A DNA stretch of 64,000 nucleotides from Alphaproteobacteria bacterium (GCA_030428615.1 JAUIDN010000002.1:310001-374000); one strand, 5' to 3'; positions 1-9,790 are shown, numbered from the stretch's first letter. The notes: a model not told the origin generated them from the letters alone. Translations and numbers: made by a program.

Positions 1-1066
1 TTAATTCCAGTTCCGCAGGTGGCCCGGCATCCATGATGATCAGGCTTTTACCTTTTTCAATTCGGGCAAACCCACACTGGTCGAGCTTCGCCTGCTCCGC
101 ATCTGCCTGATTTACCTTAAGAAGGGTCGCATAGATATCTTCATGGTTTTGAATTATCACGCCATTGAACAGCGGTAATTTACCGTCCCCCTGCGTAACC
201 GTTTTCAGGTTTGATGCCATTCTTCTGATAGCGTTTTTAAGTTCCAACGGCACATTTTGACTGACATCCGAATACGCCTCTCTGAGTAAAACCAGATTCA
301 TGAAAAGATGGAGCAGTTCCTGCGGGTTTCTGCTTCTTATTCCTCCATCCGCGAGAATTTCCCGGCTGAGAGCAAATTTCAACAGTGATGTTCCCTCTTT
401 AAACCACGCCTCACCATAAGGAATATAAAGACCGGACAGCACAAGACCAATGATAGCTTTCAACCCGTCCGGCCCGTCCGGAAAATTTGAGGACATTTTC
501 ATCAGATGGCGGGCGCTGCGCGCCATGATATCAAGGACGCGCCCTCTGTAAATCACATCATCCGTATCCATAATAAGCGGCGTATATATGAGCCAGTTTG
601 TGACACGTTCACCAACAATATCCGCTCGCCATGATATTTCGCCCCATTGGGTGTGGTGATTAATCCAGCTTTCTATGAGTTCTTCTGCTCTTTTTCGGGC
701 ATTATTCTGGTCTACTGCCTGATTAAGGTCTTTTAGCCAGCTGAATGAATGAATATGTTCAAGCCACCTTTTGTTTAAATCCGGTGCCTGCCAGAGATCG
801 TCTGCAGACCAGCTGTTCTGATCACTTTTCGGGTTTTCAAGGATATACCCACCGCCAACCATTTTGCCGCTGACAATCTGGGTCCCCGCGGTTACTGATC
901 CCGGCCAAATATCCTGTGGCGTGCCGAGAAGCCTGAGCGGATGTTTCCCCCGCAGGCTCAATTCATGATAAAAACTGCTGTGCTTTGCTCTGCCCATTGC
1001 TTTTGCGATGGGATTTTGCATCTTCTTGCCGCTTGAAGCTACCGGATTTCGGCGTAACTGGGCCAT
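1..1066 (-). CDS. Heparinase II/III family protein, C-terminus cut by window edge
   Basis: The reading frame starts with ATG at 1066 and stays open for 355 codons to the left edge without a stop, so only the N-terminal part is present. The translation (MAQLRRNPVASSGKK..., WRADIVGERVTNWLIYTPL, FPDGPDGLKAIIGL) matches the helical alginate-lyase/heparinase-like N-terminal domain of the alphaproteobacterial heparinase II/III family, which are usually about 550-600 residues long. In these bacteria the gene commonly sits beside rsmB, as here. Family members are polysaccharide lyases or related proteins, but the substrate of this chromosomal type is not established. No signal peptide is obvious. Family assignment is fairly firm; function is open. 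Confidence 0.8.
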   Translation of the reverse strand, partial: MAQLRRNPVASSGKKMQNPIAKAMGRAKHSSFYHELSLRGKHPLRLLGTPQDIWPGSVTAGTQIVSGKMVGGGYILENPKSDQNSWSADDLWQAPDLNKRWLEHIHSFSWLKDLNQAVDQNNARKRAEELIESWINHHTQWGEISWRADIVGERVTNWLIYTPLIMDTDDVIYRGRVLDIMARSARHLMKMSSNFPDGPDGLKAIIGLVLSGLYIPYGEAWFKEGTSLLKFALSREILADGGIRSRNPQELLHLFMNLVLLREAYSDVSQNVPLELKNAIRRMASNLKTVTQGDGKLPLFNGVIIQNHEDIYATLLKVNQADAEQAKLDQCGFARIEKGKSLIIMDAGPPAELEL

Positions 1067-1112
1067 CTACAATTCTATCTCCACTGGTACGGGCACTCAA
1101 ACCAACACCCTA

Positions 1113-1158
1113 TCATAATTTTATGAAAAAAATATAATGGTTATTACCATAACTCCCA
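1113..1158 (-). terminator. Possible weak terminator after rpe and AT-rich palindrome
   Basis: Read on the minus strand, a small hairpin (ATGGT, loop AATA, ACCAT) is followed by TATATTTTTTT just after the rpe stop. Next to it lies a 6-2-6 inverted repeat (TCATAA TT TTATGA, 1113-1126). The stem has only five base pairs, so termination may be weak. The palindrome could instead be a regulatory site ahead of the heparinase-like gene. Confidence 0.3.
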
Positions 1159-1164
1159 AGCAAA

Positions 1165-1827
1165 CTATGCGCCACGGAGCGCCTTGATATTGGTGGCATA
1201 CTGGTCGGGTCCTCCGGTAAATGTCGCCGTACCCGCGACCAGCACATCCGCACCGGCATCAATTACGCTTTGCGCTGTTTGCAGGTTTATACCGCCGTCT
1301 ACCTGCAAATCGATTTCACGGCCTTCTTTTGCGATCATGTTTCTTACCTGCCCGATTTTATCAATCGCGGCCGGGATAAATTTCTGCCCGCCGAAACCCG
1401 GGTTTACGCTCATGATCAGAACCAGGTCCACGAGATCCATCACATTTTCAATCATATTCACGGGCGTTCCCGGATTAAGTGAGATACCTGCCTTTTTGCC
1501 CAGTGATTTGATTAATTGCAAAGTACGGTGAAAATGTGGTGTCGCTTCTGCGTGTACGGTTATGATATCAGAACCGGCATCGGCAAATGCCTGAATATAC
1601 GTATCAACCGGTGAGATCATCAAATGAACATCAAAAATTTTATCGCTATAGGGACGGATCGCCTTCACCACGTCAGGCCCAATGGTAATATTGGGAACGA
1701 AATGGCCATCCATAACATCAACATGAATATAATCAGCCCCGGCGGCCGTAATGGCTGAGACCTCCTCCCCCAAACGTGAAAAATCCGCTGAAAGGATTGA
1801 TGGCGCTATTTTAATATGTGATGTCAT
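1165..1827 (-). CDS. rpe: Ribulose-phosphate 3-epimerase
   Basis: Interconverts D-ribulose 5-phosphate and D-xylulose 5-phosphate in the pentose phosphate pathway or Calvin cycle; cytosolic TIM barrel. The 220-residue length is normal for the family. Visible hallmarks are the N-terminal [13 protein letters not shown], the metal/catalytic segment [12 protein letters not shown] with H35, D37 and D40, HLMI, the loop [12 protein letters not shown], the second catalytic aspartate in QVDGGIN, and the phosphate-binding AGTATF. An AAGG Shine-Dalgarno-like element lies about eight bases before the ATG. It lies 24 bases downstream of rsmB on the same strand, so co-transcription with rsmB is likely. Confidence 0.97.
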   Translation of the reverse strand: MTSHIKIAPSILSADFSRLGEEVSAITAAGADYIHVDVMDGHFVPNITIGPDVVKAIRPYSDKIFDVHLMISPVDTYIQAFADAGSDIITVHAEATPHFHRTLQLIKSLGKKAGISLNPGTPVNMIENVMDLVDLVLIMSVNPGFGGQKFIPAAIDKIGQVRNMIAKEGREIDLQVDGGINLQTAQSVIDAGADVLVAGTATFTGGPDQYATNIKALRGA

Positions 1828-1851
1828 ATATTGACCTTTAAATTTTCAGAT

Positions 1852-3144
1852 CTAAATTTTCACAAGACGGGAGATAAAGAAACCATCCATCCCATCTTCT
1901 ATATAATAAGGCAATGTTTGAACATCGCCCGTCTTTAAAATCGCCTGCTCAATACCCGGCAATTCATTCTTTTTAATCTCTTTTCGTTTTAACGAGCCAT
2001 TCCGTTCCAGTAAAGCTTTAATCTGATCCGGTCCCTCTTCAGGCTGCATTGAACATACACAATAAATTAACGTGCCCCCCTCATTCAACAGTGAGGCGGC
2101 GTGATCAAGCATTTTTTTCTGTAATATAGACAACTCTTTTACATCATTTGAACCGCGTGTATATAGGATTTCCGGATGCCTGCGAATAGTCCCTGTTGAT
2201 GAACATGGGGCATCAAGAAGGATAAAATCATAACGTTTCTGCGGATTATAAAGAAGTACGTCTGACGTCACGACGTCGATCTGCAAATTTAACCGTAACA
2301 TATTTTGTCTAAGTCTTGAAAGACGACTTTCCGAAATATCCACGGCCGTCACTTTTGCCCCCAATGATGCTGACTGCGCAGCTTTACCCCCCGGTGCCGC
2401 ACACAGGTCAAGCACTTCATCACCCTCTTTGGCACCAAGCAGCGTCGCGGGTATGCGAGCCGCAAAATCCTGAACCCACCATTTGCCATCGTCATATCCC
2501 GCAAGCGACGTTATTTTTCCTGCTTTGGCGATCCGCACACCACCATCCGGCATTACATACCCATTTAGTGATTCGGCCCAGTTTTCACTGTCTTCAGTAG
2601 GCTTTAAGCATATATCCAGTGGCGCTTCTTTTAAAATCTGAACCAAGATTTCTTTTACGTTTGCCTGACCAAATCGCGCGTCCCAGCTTTGCAGAATCCA
2701 TTGGGGGAAATTTAATCTGGTGTTACCAAATTTTTTCAGCAGTGCTTCTCTGTCGCGATCAATATGACGTAAGACCGCGTTTACTGTCTTTTTTAAATAC
2801 TGAAGTTTTTTTGAGATCCTTTTTTCAACCAATTGGACCGATGTATCCACCGCCGCATATGCCGGAACCTCCATGAATAATAATTGGCAAATACCCAACC
2901 TTAAAACATGTCTGATAGCCATTTGTGTATTGCCAAGTTTCGTTTTGGTACAATGGTTTATTATTTTATCAAGTTGTCCCAGACGTCTTATTGTTGTGGT
3001 GGTAAGATGCCTTATAAAACCCCTGTCTTCGTCGGAAATGCTACGAGAATATTTTTCAATCGCGCCCTCAAGCGTTGCACCGTCATCAAGTACTTTCTTT
3101 AGTACAAGAAAGCTAATTTCCCTGCTATTCATGTTTTTGTTCAT
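1852..3144 (-). CDS. rsmB: 16S rRNA (cytosine-C5) methyltransferase RsmB-like
   Basis: SAM-dependent RNA m5C methyltransferase of the RsmB/Sun (NOL1/NOP2) family, which modifies C967 of 16S rRNA in E. coli. The N-terminal ~130 residues form a NusB-like RNA-binding domain. The C-terminal part has the SAM motif LDLCAAPGGKAAQ (about residue 245), the proline-cysteine motif DAPCSSTGTIRRHPE (about 310), and the second cysteine motif YCVCSMQPEEG. An in-frame ATG exists at 3156, but the ATG at 3144 has a GGGA element seven bases upstream and is preferred. The gene diverges from the SdhAF4-like gene at 3287. Confidence 0.93.
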   Translation of the reverse strand: MNKNMNSREISFLVLKKVLDDGATLEGAIEKYSRSISDEDRGFIRHLTTTTIRRLGQLDKIINHCTKTKLGNTQMAIRHVLRLGICQLLFMEVPAYAAVDTSVQLVEKRISKKLQYLKKTVNAVLRHIDRDREALLKKFGNTRLNFPQWILQSWDARFGQANVKEILVQILKEAPLDICLKPTEDSENWAESLNGYVMPDGGVRIAKAGKITSLAGYDDGKWWVQDFAARIPATLLGAKEGDEVLDLCAAPGGKAAQSASLGAKVTAVDISESRLSRLRQNMLRLNLQIDVVTSDVLLYNPQKRYDFILLDAPCSSTGTIRRHPEILYTRGSNDVKELSILQKKMLDHAASLLNEGGTLIYCVCSMQPEEGPDQIKALLERNGSLKRKEIKKNELPGIEQAILKTGDVQTLPYYIEDGMDGFFISRLVKI

Positions 3145-3286
3145 GTGAATTCCCATCGCCTAAAAAGGGCAGTAACATAGTGATCATGATTTGCCAAGGA
3201 GTAGATTTCTTTTCTCATTAGAGTATTGTATGTTTACCGTAATTTTATGCCAAAAGTTATTATGTCAATTATAAAGGATTTCACGG

Positions 3287-3454
3287 ATGGGCAATGACAA
3301 AGCTGACAAAAACGTCGCGGATAAAGCCGATCACGAAACCATAACCGAAGAGCAAAAGCCCTTGCAATCGCCCAAGGAAATTGGTGGTCGTGAAGGTCCT
3401 GATCCTATACGGTATGGTGATTGGGAAAATAAAGGGATCGCTTCGGATTTTTAA
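3287..3454 (+). CDS. DUF1674 protein, SdhAF4-like succinate dehydrogenase assembly factor
   Basis: A 55-codon ORF preceded by AAGG at a good spacing. Its C-terminus (PKEIGGREGPDPIRYGDW, then ENKGIASDF and stop) is the conserved DUF1674 signature (kEiGG..GpePtRYGDWe.kG..sDF). The eukaryotic family member SdhAF4 promotes maturation of the flavinated SdhA subunit of succinate dehydrogenase, so the same role is inferred here. The N-terminal half is charged and poorly conserved, as usual. It lies beside rsmB, a frequent alphaproteobacterial arrangement, and 14 bases before the membrane hydroxylase gene, so the two may be co-transcribed. Confidence 0.88.
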   Translation: MGNDKADKNVADKADHETITEEQKPLQSPKEIGGREGPDPIRYGDWENKGIASDF

Positions 3455-3468
3455 GGCATTTTATAAAA

Positions 3469-4296
3469 ATGGATTTTTTAATTAACAACGAACAAACGAT
3501 CAGACTTTCGGTATTTATAGGGTTACTTGTTTTGCTGGCGGTCGCCGAACTTATAGCGCCTCTGGCCAGCCGCCAAATAAGCCGCGCAAAACAATGGGTT
3601 ACCAACATTTCAATCGTCATTGTTGATACCATAACCTTACGAATATTGTTTCCCATACTCGCCGTTGGGGTTGCAAGCTATGCCCGTGAAAATGGCATTG
3701 GTCTTTTTAATCTGATCACAGTCAATTACTGGGTCAGTTTTGTCCTGTCGCTACTGCTCCTTGATGTCCTGATTTATGCTCAGCACGTGATGATGCACAA
3801 GGTACCGATGCTTTGGCGGCTCCACCGCATGCATCATACCGAACTCGGGCTTGATGTTACCTCCGCCATCCGGTTTCATCCGATAGAAATTGTCATTTCA
3901 ATGCTTATCAAGATGCTTTTTGTCCTTATCATGGGCATACCGGTTGCGGCGGTAATTGTTTTTGAAATACTGCTGAATGGGTTGGCTCTTTTTAATCACA
4001 GCAATTTGAAACTTCCCCGCTGGATGGAGACAATATTACGCCGGATTATCATCACTCCTGAGCTTCACTGGATTCACCATTCGGAAATTGTGCGGGAAAC
4101 AAACAGCAATTTCGGCTTCAATCTTTGCATCTGGGATAAAATATTTTCCACTTACCTTGACAAGCCAACTTTCGATTATCCGCAAATGCGACAAGGACTT
4201 CCGGAGTTTGGTTATGAAAAACCGTTAAATTTCATTGAATTAATCATATCCCCTTTCCAAAAATATCCCAAAATAGAGGATAAGAAAAAAACATGA
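3469..4296 (+). CDS. Sterol desaturase / fatty acid hydroxylase family membrane protein
   Basis: A 275-residue integral membrane protein with about four hydrophobic segments (residues ~10-30, 45-70, 85-105, 140-175). It carries the histidine clusters of the di-iron fatty acid hydroxylase superfamily: QHVMMH, then LHRMHH (about residues 105-125) and HWIHHS (about 203-208). Members hydroxylate or desaturate sterols, fatty acids, carotenoids or alkylglycerols; the substrate cannot be read from sequence. Its stop overlaps the start of the patatin-like gene (ATGA at 4293-4296), implying translational coupling and a shared lipid-related role. Confidence 0.9.
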   Translation: MDFLINNEQTIRLSVFIGLLVLLAVAELIAPLASRQISRAKQWVTNISIVIVDTITLRILFPILAVGVASYARENGIGLFNLITVNYWVSFVLSLLLLDVLIYAQHVMMHKVPMLWRLHRMHHTELGLDVTSAIRFHPIEIVISMLIKMLFVLIMGIPVAAVIVFEILLNGLALFNHSNLKLPRWMETILRRIIITPELHWIHHSEIVRETNSNFGFNLCIWDKIFSTYLDKPTFDYPQMRQGLPEFGYEKPLNFIELIISPFQKYPKIEDKKKT

Positions 4297-6794
4297 GAGA
4301 AAAGGAATTAAGATTAGCGCTTGTCTGTTTCGGCGGGGTTTCACTGGCAATATATATTCATGGTGTCAGCAAGGAAATATTGAAACTGGCCCGTGCGTCA
4401 AAAGCAATTCACGCAAGTCCCGACCCCAATGATCCATCGCGGGAGAAATACACTTATCCCAATGAAAATGTAACCGACATACCAGATACCGAACTTGTTT
4501 ATTTCGATATTTTAAAAGACTTTGCGCCTGAACTTGACCTTAGGGTTATTATTGACACCATTGCCGGAGCATCCGCAGGGGGAATGAATAGCGTATTTCT
4601 TGGACGCGCCATTGCCCATGATCTGAACTTTGACCATCTTCGTCATCACTGGCTTATTGAAGCTGACGTCGATAAATTAAAAGGAACGCGCAAAAGAGCC
4701 AGCAAATGGGAAAAACTTCTTACCCGCCCATTGATCAATATATTAAGTGGGAAATTTCTCGGAAAAGGAAATTTAAGCACCAAGGTGAAAGAAAAACTAC
4801 CCGCTCTGCTTAATATATGGGATCTGAAGCCCCCGTTTGACGGAAAACACTTGCTGGAGCTTGTATATAACGGTTTAAAAGCAATGGGTACTGTTACCTA
4901 TCATTCTCTTTTGCCCCGCGGTCACCGGCTGGAGTTGTTCGTGACCCTTACCGATTTTTACGGCTATAAACGTTCCATTCTTCTCAATGATCCCCCGCAG
5001 ATTACCGAACTCGAACATCGTCACAATTTAAAATTCAGTTATTTCAAAAAATCAACGGAGGACGAACAGTCCGTTATTGAAAGCGATTTTGACGATACTG
5101 ATCTGGCCTCTTTAAGTTTTGCTGCACGGGCAACATCATGCTTTCCCGGCGCGTTTCCGCCGGCACAAATTCGGGAAGTGGACCATTTTTTTAAAGAGCG
5201 CGGATCAAGTTGGGTTAAAAAAGAAGAATTTATCAAAAACAACTTCCGGGAGTATCATCTTGCCGGTGTAAACCCTGAACTTACATCTTTTCTTGATGGG
5301 AGTATTTTAAACAATAAACCTTTCGATAAGGCCATAAATGCGATCCATAACCGGCCCGCATTTCGCGAAGTGGACAGAAGAATTATATATATCGACCCCA
5401 ACCCGGAAAAATTAAAGGGTAAAGCAGCAGGTGCGCCACCGGCGATGCTGAATACCCTTAAAGGGGCCATGTCGGATATCCCAATGAACGAGCCTATGCA
5501 TGATGATCTTCAGGAAATTCATGAACATAACCAGAAAGTCAGCACGATAAAGGCGGTCGTCGATTCTGTAAAACCCAGCGTGCAGAAGCTTGTCTATGAA
5601 GTTTCACCGAAAACGCTGGCAAAAAAGACAACCCCCGAACAACTGGCAGAGTGGCGGAACCTTGCAAGCGCACGTGCCGTCAAGGAGGCGGGTTATTCAT
5701 ACGAGGCTTATGCCCGGCTAAAAATACGCAGCACAGTCGCCAGTATGACAAAAACCTTGGCGGATATCTGCGACCTACCCCCGAGCGGTATTGAAAGAAG
5801 ACGACTTTTTTCCCTGTTTCAATGTTGGGTTCTTAAAGATTCCCAGGGAGAAAGCCTGCTCTACGGGGATCAGGACAACCGGAAACAAACAGGCCTTCTC
5901 TATTGGACCAGCGCCTTTATCAAAACCACAACCAGCCTGAGTACATTACCTTATTGGGTCACGTTCATTTTACATTTCGATGTCGATTATCAAAAACGTC
6001 GCATTCAGTTTCTCATTCAGGAGCTCAATAGCCAGTATGCCAAATATCCCGCCCATGTTCATGAACTTGACGACTGTAAAATGGCTCTTTACAAGGTTTT
6101 GGAGGAAATAAAGCATTCGCGTACGCTCGATCTTCTTTCGCCCGAACAGATAACTTTAATTAAAAGGCACGTACTCAGGGTTATCGATTTTCCCCTCACA
6201 GATGACGTGAAGTGCCTTAAAAACATTGCCCATCTGGACGCACACCAGACGCAAATAGTCGAAATTCTTGAAATACTTCATCCGGTTATCGGATTGGATA
6301 AAATTCGCTCGGACAGTGATAGTGTCATCGCCAATCAGTTAAACAATTCATGGAATGATACTTTCAAACAGAATTTAATCACCAGTTATCTGGGGTTCGC
6401 ATTCTGGGACGTTATTACTTTTTCAATTATGGGGGCAAAATCTTCTGGTGAATTTAATGAAATGCTTGTTAACCGGATAAGCCCAAATGACGAACTATGT
6501 CTGAAATCGGACCCTCTTGAAATGCCGTTAAAAGGCACCGCTATGAGAAGCTTTGGGGCATTTTTCAGCCGCCGCGACCGGGAAAATGATTATTTGTGGG
6601 GCCGTTTAAACGGGGCCGAACGCCTGATTGATTTTCTATATCTACAGGCAAAGTCAGAAGATATCGAAGACAGGTTTAATTTAATTGATGTGAAAAAACG
6701 CGCCTTCAACGCGATCCTTGAAGCGGAAAAAGAACATCTTCATACGGTACCTGAGCTCTTTGACAGGATCAGATCCCGCATTGAAAAATTATAA
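4293..6794 (+). CDS. Large patatin-like phospholipase with C-terminal DUF3376-type region
   Basis: An 833-residue protein. The N-terminus (LALVCFGGVSLAIYIHGVSKE) has the glycine-rich oxyanion segment of patatins. The nucleophile elbow is GASAGGMN, with Ser at about residue 93. The dyad aspartate is in FLDGSILNNKPF, near residue 333. The remaining ~480 residues are mostly helical and fit the long bacterial patatin-like subfamily with a DUF3376 tail. The predicted activity is serine acyl-hydrolase on lipids. No signal peptide is visible, so it is probably cytosolic or at the inner membrane face. It is coupled to the upstream membrane hydroxylase and abuts convergent sufT with no spacer. Confidence 0.85.
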   Translation: MREKELRLALVCFGGVSLAIYIHGVSKEILKLARASKAIHASPDPNDPSREKYTYPNENVTDIPDTELVYFDILKDFAPELDLRVIIDTIAGASAGGMNSVFLGRAIAHDLNFDHLRHHWLIEADVDKLKGTRKRASKWEKLLTRPLINILSGKFLGKGNLSTKVKEKLPALLNIWDLKPPFDGKHLLELVYNGLKAMGTVTYHSLLPRGHRLELFVTLTDFYGYKRSILLNDPPQITELEHRHNLKFSYFKKSTEDEQSVIESDFDDTDLASLSFAARATSCFPGAFPPAQIREVDHFFKERGSSWVKKEEFIKNNFREYHLAGVNPELTSFLDGSILNNKPFDKAINAIHNRPAFREVDRRIIYIDPNPEKLKGKAAGAPPAMLNTLKGAMSDIPMNEPMHDDLQEIHEHNQKVSTIKAVVDSVKPSVQKLVYEVSPKTLAKKTTPEQLAEWRNLASARAVKEAGYSYEAYARLKIRSTVASMTKTLADICDLPPSGIERRRLFSLFQCWVLKDSQGESLLYGDQDNRKQTGLLYWTSAFIKTTTSLSTLPYWVTFILHFDVDYQKRRIQFLIQELNSQYAKYPAHVHELDDCKMALYKVLEEIKHSRTLDLLSPEQITLIKRHVLRVIDFPLTDDVKCLKNIAHLDAHQTQIVEILEILHPVIGLDKIRSDSDSVIANQLNNSWNDTFKQNLITSYLGFAFWDVITFSIMGAKSSGEFNEMLVNRISPNDELCLKSDPLEMPLKGTAMRSFGAFFSRRDRENDYLWGRLNGAERLIDFLYLQAKSEDIEDRFNLIDVKKRAFNAILEAEKEHLHTVPELFDRIRSRIEKL

Positions 6795-7208
6795 TTACAT
6801 GAAGCCCATTTCAAGGCGGGCGGCTTCGCTCATCATTGACATGTCCCATGGCGGTTCCCACACAAGAGCAACCTGAACATCGCCAACGCCTTCTATCTCC
6901 CGAACTCTGTATTCCACTTCGCCCGGCATTGATTCGGCGACCGGGCAATGCGGCGACGTGAGCGTCATCGTTACAACAATATCTGCATAATCATTCACAT
7001 CGATATCGTATATCAACCCCAATTCATAGATATTAACGGGTATTTCCGGATCATAAATTTCCCGCAGTTTTTCCGCGGCCAAATGCTGCAAATTTTGCTT
7101 TTGCTCTTCCGAAATCGGTTCGCCGCGCGATTTTGAGGTGGGTTCAGACGATTTCTCGTTTTCCTTGTCTTCCGGTTTCTGATTTAAAAACCCATCTAGA
7201 AAGCTCAT
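6795..7208 (-). CDS. sufT: SUF-system protein SufT (MIP18/DUF59 family)
   Basis: The C-terminal ~100 residues form a MIP18/DUF59 domain (LREIYDPEIPVNIYELGLIYDI; TLTSPHCPVAESMPGEVE with the conserved cysteine; VALVWEPPWD). The N-terminal ~40 residues are charged and variable. SufT proteins act in iron-sulfur cluster maturation or delivery. An upstream in-frame start at 7232 exists, but the ATG at 7208 has AAGGATGA directly upstream and is preferred, giving 137 residues. It is the last gene of the suf operon, 16 bases after sufS. Confidence 0.92.
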   Translation of the reverse strand: MSFLDGFLNQKPEDKENEKSSEPTSKSRGEPISEEQKQNLQHLAAEKLREIYDPEIPVNIYELGLIYDIDVNDYADIVVTMTLTSPHCPVAESMPGEVEYRVREIEGVGDVQVALVWEPPWDMSMMSEAARLEMGFM

Positions 7209-7224
7209 TTTATCATCCTTAATT

Positions 7225-8460
7225 CTACGCAAAAATCCTGTTCACTTTATGAAGCCCTGCCACGAAACGGTCAATGTCTTCTTTGGTGTTATATAATCCA
7301 AATGATGCCCGCGCCGTCGCTGGAATATCCATAAAATCCATAATCGGCTGGGCGCAATGATGCCCTGTTCGGATCGCAATACCGTCCTGATCAAGAATGG
7401 TTCCGATATCATGTGGATGCGCTGCCTTCATGGTGAATGAAATAATACCGGCCATATCATCGGCCTGACCACGAAGCTCGAAACCATCAACCTCCTTTAC
7501 CTTTTCCAAGGCATAATCCAGAAGTTTCTTTTCATGACGATGAATATTATCAAGTCCTATCGCGCACATATACTCAATTGCTGCTGCAAAACCGATACCG
7601 CCCGCGATATGCGGGGTCCCTGCTTCAAATTTATGGGGAAGGTTATTGAAAGTCGTCTTTTCAAATGTGACAGACCTGATCATATCTCCACCGCCCTGAT
7701 ACGGCGGCATGACGTCAAGCAGTTCCTGTTTACCGTAAAGGATGCCCACGCCAGTGGGACCGTACATTTTATGGCCGGAAAAAACATAAAAATCAGCGTC
7801 CAGATCAACCACATTTACGTTGCCGTGCGGCAAAGCCTGACACCCGTCAACCAGTACCCTCGCTCCTGCATTATGGGCCAACTTTATGATTTCCCGGATC
7901 GGCGTAATCGTTCCAAGAGCATTTGATACATGGGTTATCGCAACCAGTTTCGTCTTTTCACTTAAAAGTTTCTCGTATTCATTCAGCAGGAAATTACCCT
8001 TGTCATCAATTGGACTGACGGTAAGGATTATATCTTTTTCTTCCCGCAGTATTTGCCAGGGCACGATATTTGAATGATGCTCCATCTGACTCAGTATAAT
8101 TTCATCGCCGCCCTTCAGAAATTTCCGACCCCAGCTTTGAGCGACCAGATTAATGGCTTCTGTTGCACCGCGGACAAAAATGATTTCCTTGGAAGATTTC
8201 GCGCCAATGTGATCGCGGACAGTTTCACGCGCCGCTTCATATTTTGCGGTTAAAGCCTGAGACAGGAAATAACCGCCACGATGAATATTTGAATATTCAT
8301 TGGCGTAGCAGTCATTGATGGCATCAATCACTTTCTGCGGTTTTTGCGCGGAAGCAGCACTATCCAGAAATGTGAGCGGTTTTCCGTATATTTTTTGCTC
8401 AAATATGGGAAATTCGCTCCGGATTGCCTCGACATTGTAATTATGCGTCACGTTACCCAT
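7225..8460 (-). CDS. sufS: Cysteine desulfurase SufS
   Basis: PLP-dependent group II cysteine desulfurase that removes sulfur from L-cysteine for Fe-S assembly. Visible features are the N-terminal LDSAASAQKPQKVI, the ATEAINLVA and EHHSNIVPWQ segments, the PLP-lysine motif FSGHKMYGPTGVGILYG, and the active-site cysteine loop RTGHHCAQPIM near the C-terminus. Length (411 residues from ATG 8460) is typical. The upstream in-frame start at 8484 would overlap sufD; the ATG at 8460 follows the sufD stop by two bases. No sufE or sufU gene is present in the window. Confidence 0.97.
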   Translation of the reverse strand: MGNVTHNYNVEAIRSEFPIFEQKIYGKPLTFLDSAASAQKPQKVIDAINDCYANEYSNIHRGGYFLSQALTAKYEAARETVRDHIGAKSSKEIIFVRGATEAINLVAQSWGRKFLKGGDEIILSQMEHHSNIVPWQILREEKDIILTVSPIDDKGNFLLNEYEKLLSEKTKLVAITHVSNALGTITPIREIIKLAHNAGARVLVDGCQALPHGNVNVVDLDADFYVFSGHKMYGPTGVGILYGKQELLDVMPPYQGGGDMIRSVTFEKTTFNNLPHKFEAGTPHIAGGIGFAAAIEYMCAIGLDNIHRHEKKLLDYALEKVKEVDGFELRGQADDMAGIISFTMKAAHPHDIGTILDQDGIAIRTGHHCAQPIMDFMDIPATARASFGLYNTKEDIDRFVAGLHKVNRIFA

Positions 8461-8462
8461 GA

Positions 8463-9779
8463 TTACACCGCCGCTTTCAGCCATGCCCTTGCCAGTCCAA
8501 GGTAGTTTTCTTTAACCGGCTCAATCGAAAGCTCTTCAAAAACCTCTGCAATAAACGCCTCAACCAAAAGCGCTTTCGCGTCCCTGTTATCAAGCCCTCT
8601 CGCATTCAAATAGAAAAGAGCTTCCTGATCGAGTTCCCCGACAGTTGCGCCATGCGAACATTTAACGTCATCTGCATAAATGAGCAGTTCCGGTTTGCTG
8701 TTGGCTTCGGCGTTTCGGTCAAGAAGCAAATTTTTATTTGATTGATCTGCGTTGGTCAATTGAGCATCTTTGGCGACATATACCTTACCCTGAAAGGCGG
8801 TCTTTCCCCCCTTATCCAAGACACCGCGATAGACCTGGTCACTTTCGCATTCAGGAACCATATGTTTCATGTGTGTCATGACATCATGTGCGGCCCCGTC
8901 GCGGGCCAAAAACGCACCACGTAGTTCAACATTGCCATGCTTTCCATTCAAAGTTGGCTTGATTTCCGTGCGGCTGATTTTTCCGCCAAGATTAAGTGAA
9001 TAATGCTTCAGGCTGGCATCTGCCGCGAGCCGAATATCTGTTTCACTCATATGGATGGCGCCGTTACCTTCAGTTTGCGTTTGTAAAATATCAAGTGCCG
9101 CACCATCGGCCAATTGAACTCTGGTTACATTCTGACGCCAGTAGTTTACTTCATTTTCACCGTGAAACCTTTCAATGATTTGAGCACCACTATTTTCCGC
9201 AAGTGAAATAAAGTTCCGTGTTCTTAATGAGTTAGATTCAGCCGTATCCGTGGCCACATGAATGATCTGAATTGGCTCAGCCAACTTTGTAACTTCATCA
9301 ACTTCAATAATATAACCCCCGGTCATAAGCGCCAAATTCAGGTTTTGAAGGCTTTCTTTGCTGCGATTATTTTCGAATAATGTCTTTGCATCTTCCGGAT
9401 TACTTTTCACATAGTCATTCAGGCTGGAAATTTTTATCCCCGGACTTTCAATAATATTTGAACGGTTCTGATCAAAGTATCCATTTACAAAAACGACTTT
9501 TGACCCTGATATTTCATTGAGTGTTATTTCATCGATATTCTTTTCATTATCGCCTACCGACGGCTTGGAGGTTCTATAAATTTCAGATTTCAGCGCAGAC
9601 AAATTGGTATATTTCCATTCCTCTACTTTTGGTCCGGGCAATCCGACTGCTTCATACCGCTCAATCGACGTGGCACGAAGGTCATTTAACCATTGGATAT
9701 CGGAATTTGGCAGAGCGGCCTGTTCGGACCTGAACCGGTCCGCATATGGTTTTCCTTCAAAATGATTTTTTTCAGTCAT
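8463..9779 (-). CDS. sufD: Fe-S assembly scaffold subunit SufD
   Basis: A 438-residue SufBD-family protein forming the SufBC2D scaffold with SufB and SufC. The C-terminal beta-helix region contains the family signatures FQGKVYVAKDAQLTNADQSN and DDVKCSHGATVGELDQEALFYL. The histidine in CSHGAT corresponds to the conserved cluster-assembly histidine of the family. The N-terminal half is divergent, as usual for SufD. An AAGG element precedes the start. The gene lies 11 bases after sufC and ends two bases before sufS. Confidence 0.96.
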   Translation of the reverse strand: MTEKNHFEGKPYADRFRSEQAALPNSDIQWLNDLRATSIERYEAVGLPGPKVEEWKYTNLSALKSEIYRTSKPSVGDNEKNIDEITLNEISGSKVVFVNGYFDQNRSNIIESPGIKISSLNDYVKSNPEDAKTLFENNRSKESLQNLNLALMTGGYIIEVDEVTKLAEPIQIIHVATDTAESNSLRTRNFISLAENSGAQIIERFHGENEVNYWRQNVTRVQLADGAALDILQTQTEGNGAIHMSETDIRLAADASLKHYSLNLGGKISRTEIKPTLNGKHGNVELRGAFLARDGAAHDVMTHMKHMVPECESDQVYRGVLDKGGKTAFQGKVYVAKDAQLTNADQSNKNLLLDRNAEANSKPELLIYADDVKCSHGATVGELDQEALFYLNARGLDNRDAKALLVEAFIAEVFEELSIEPVKENYLGLARAWLKAAV

Positions 9780-9790
9780 ATCAATCAGCC

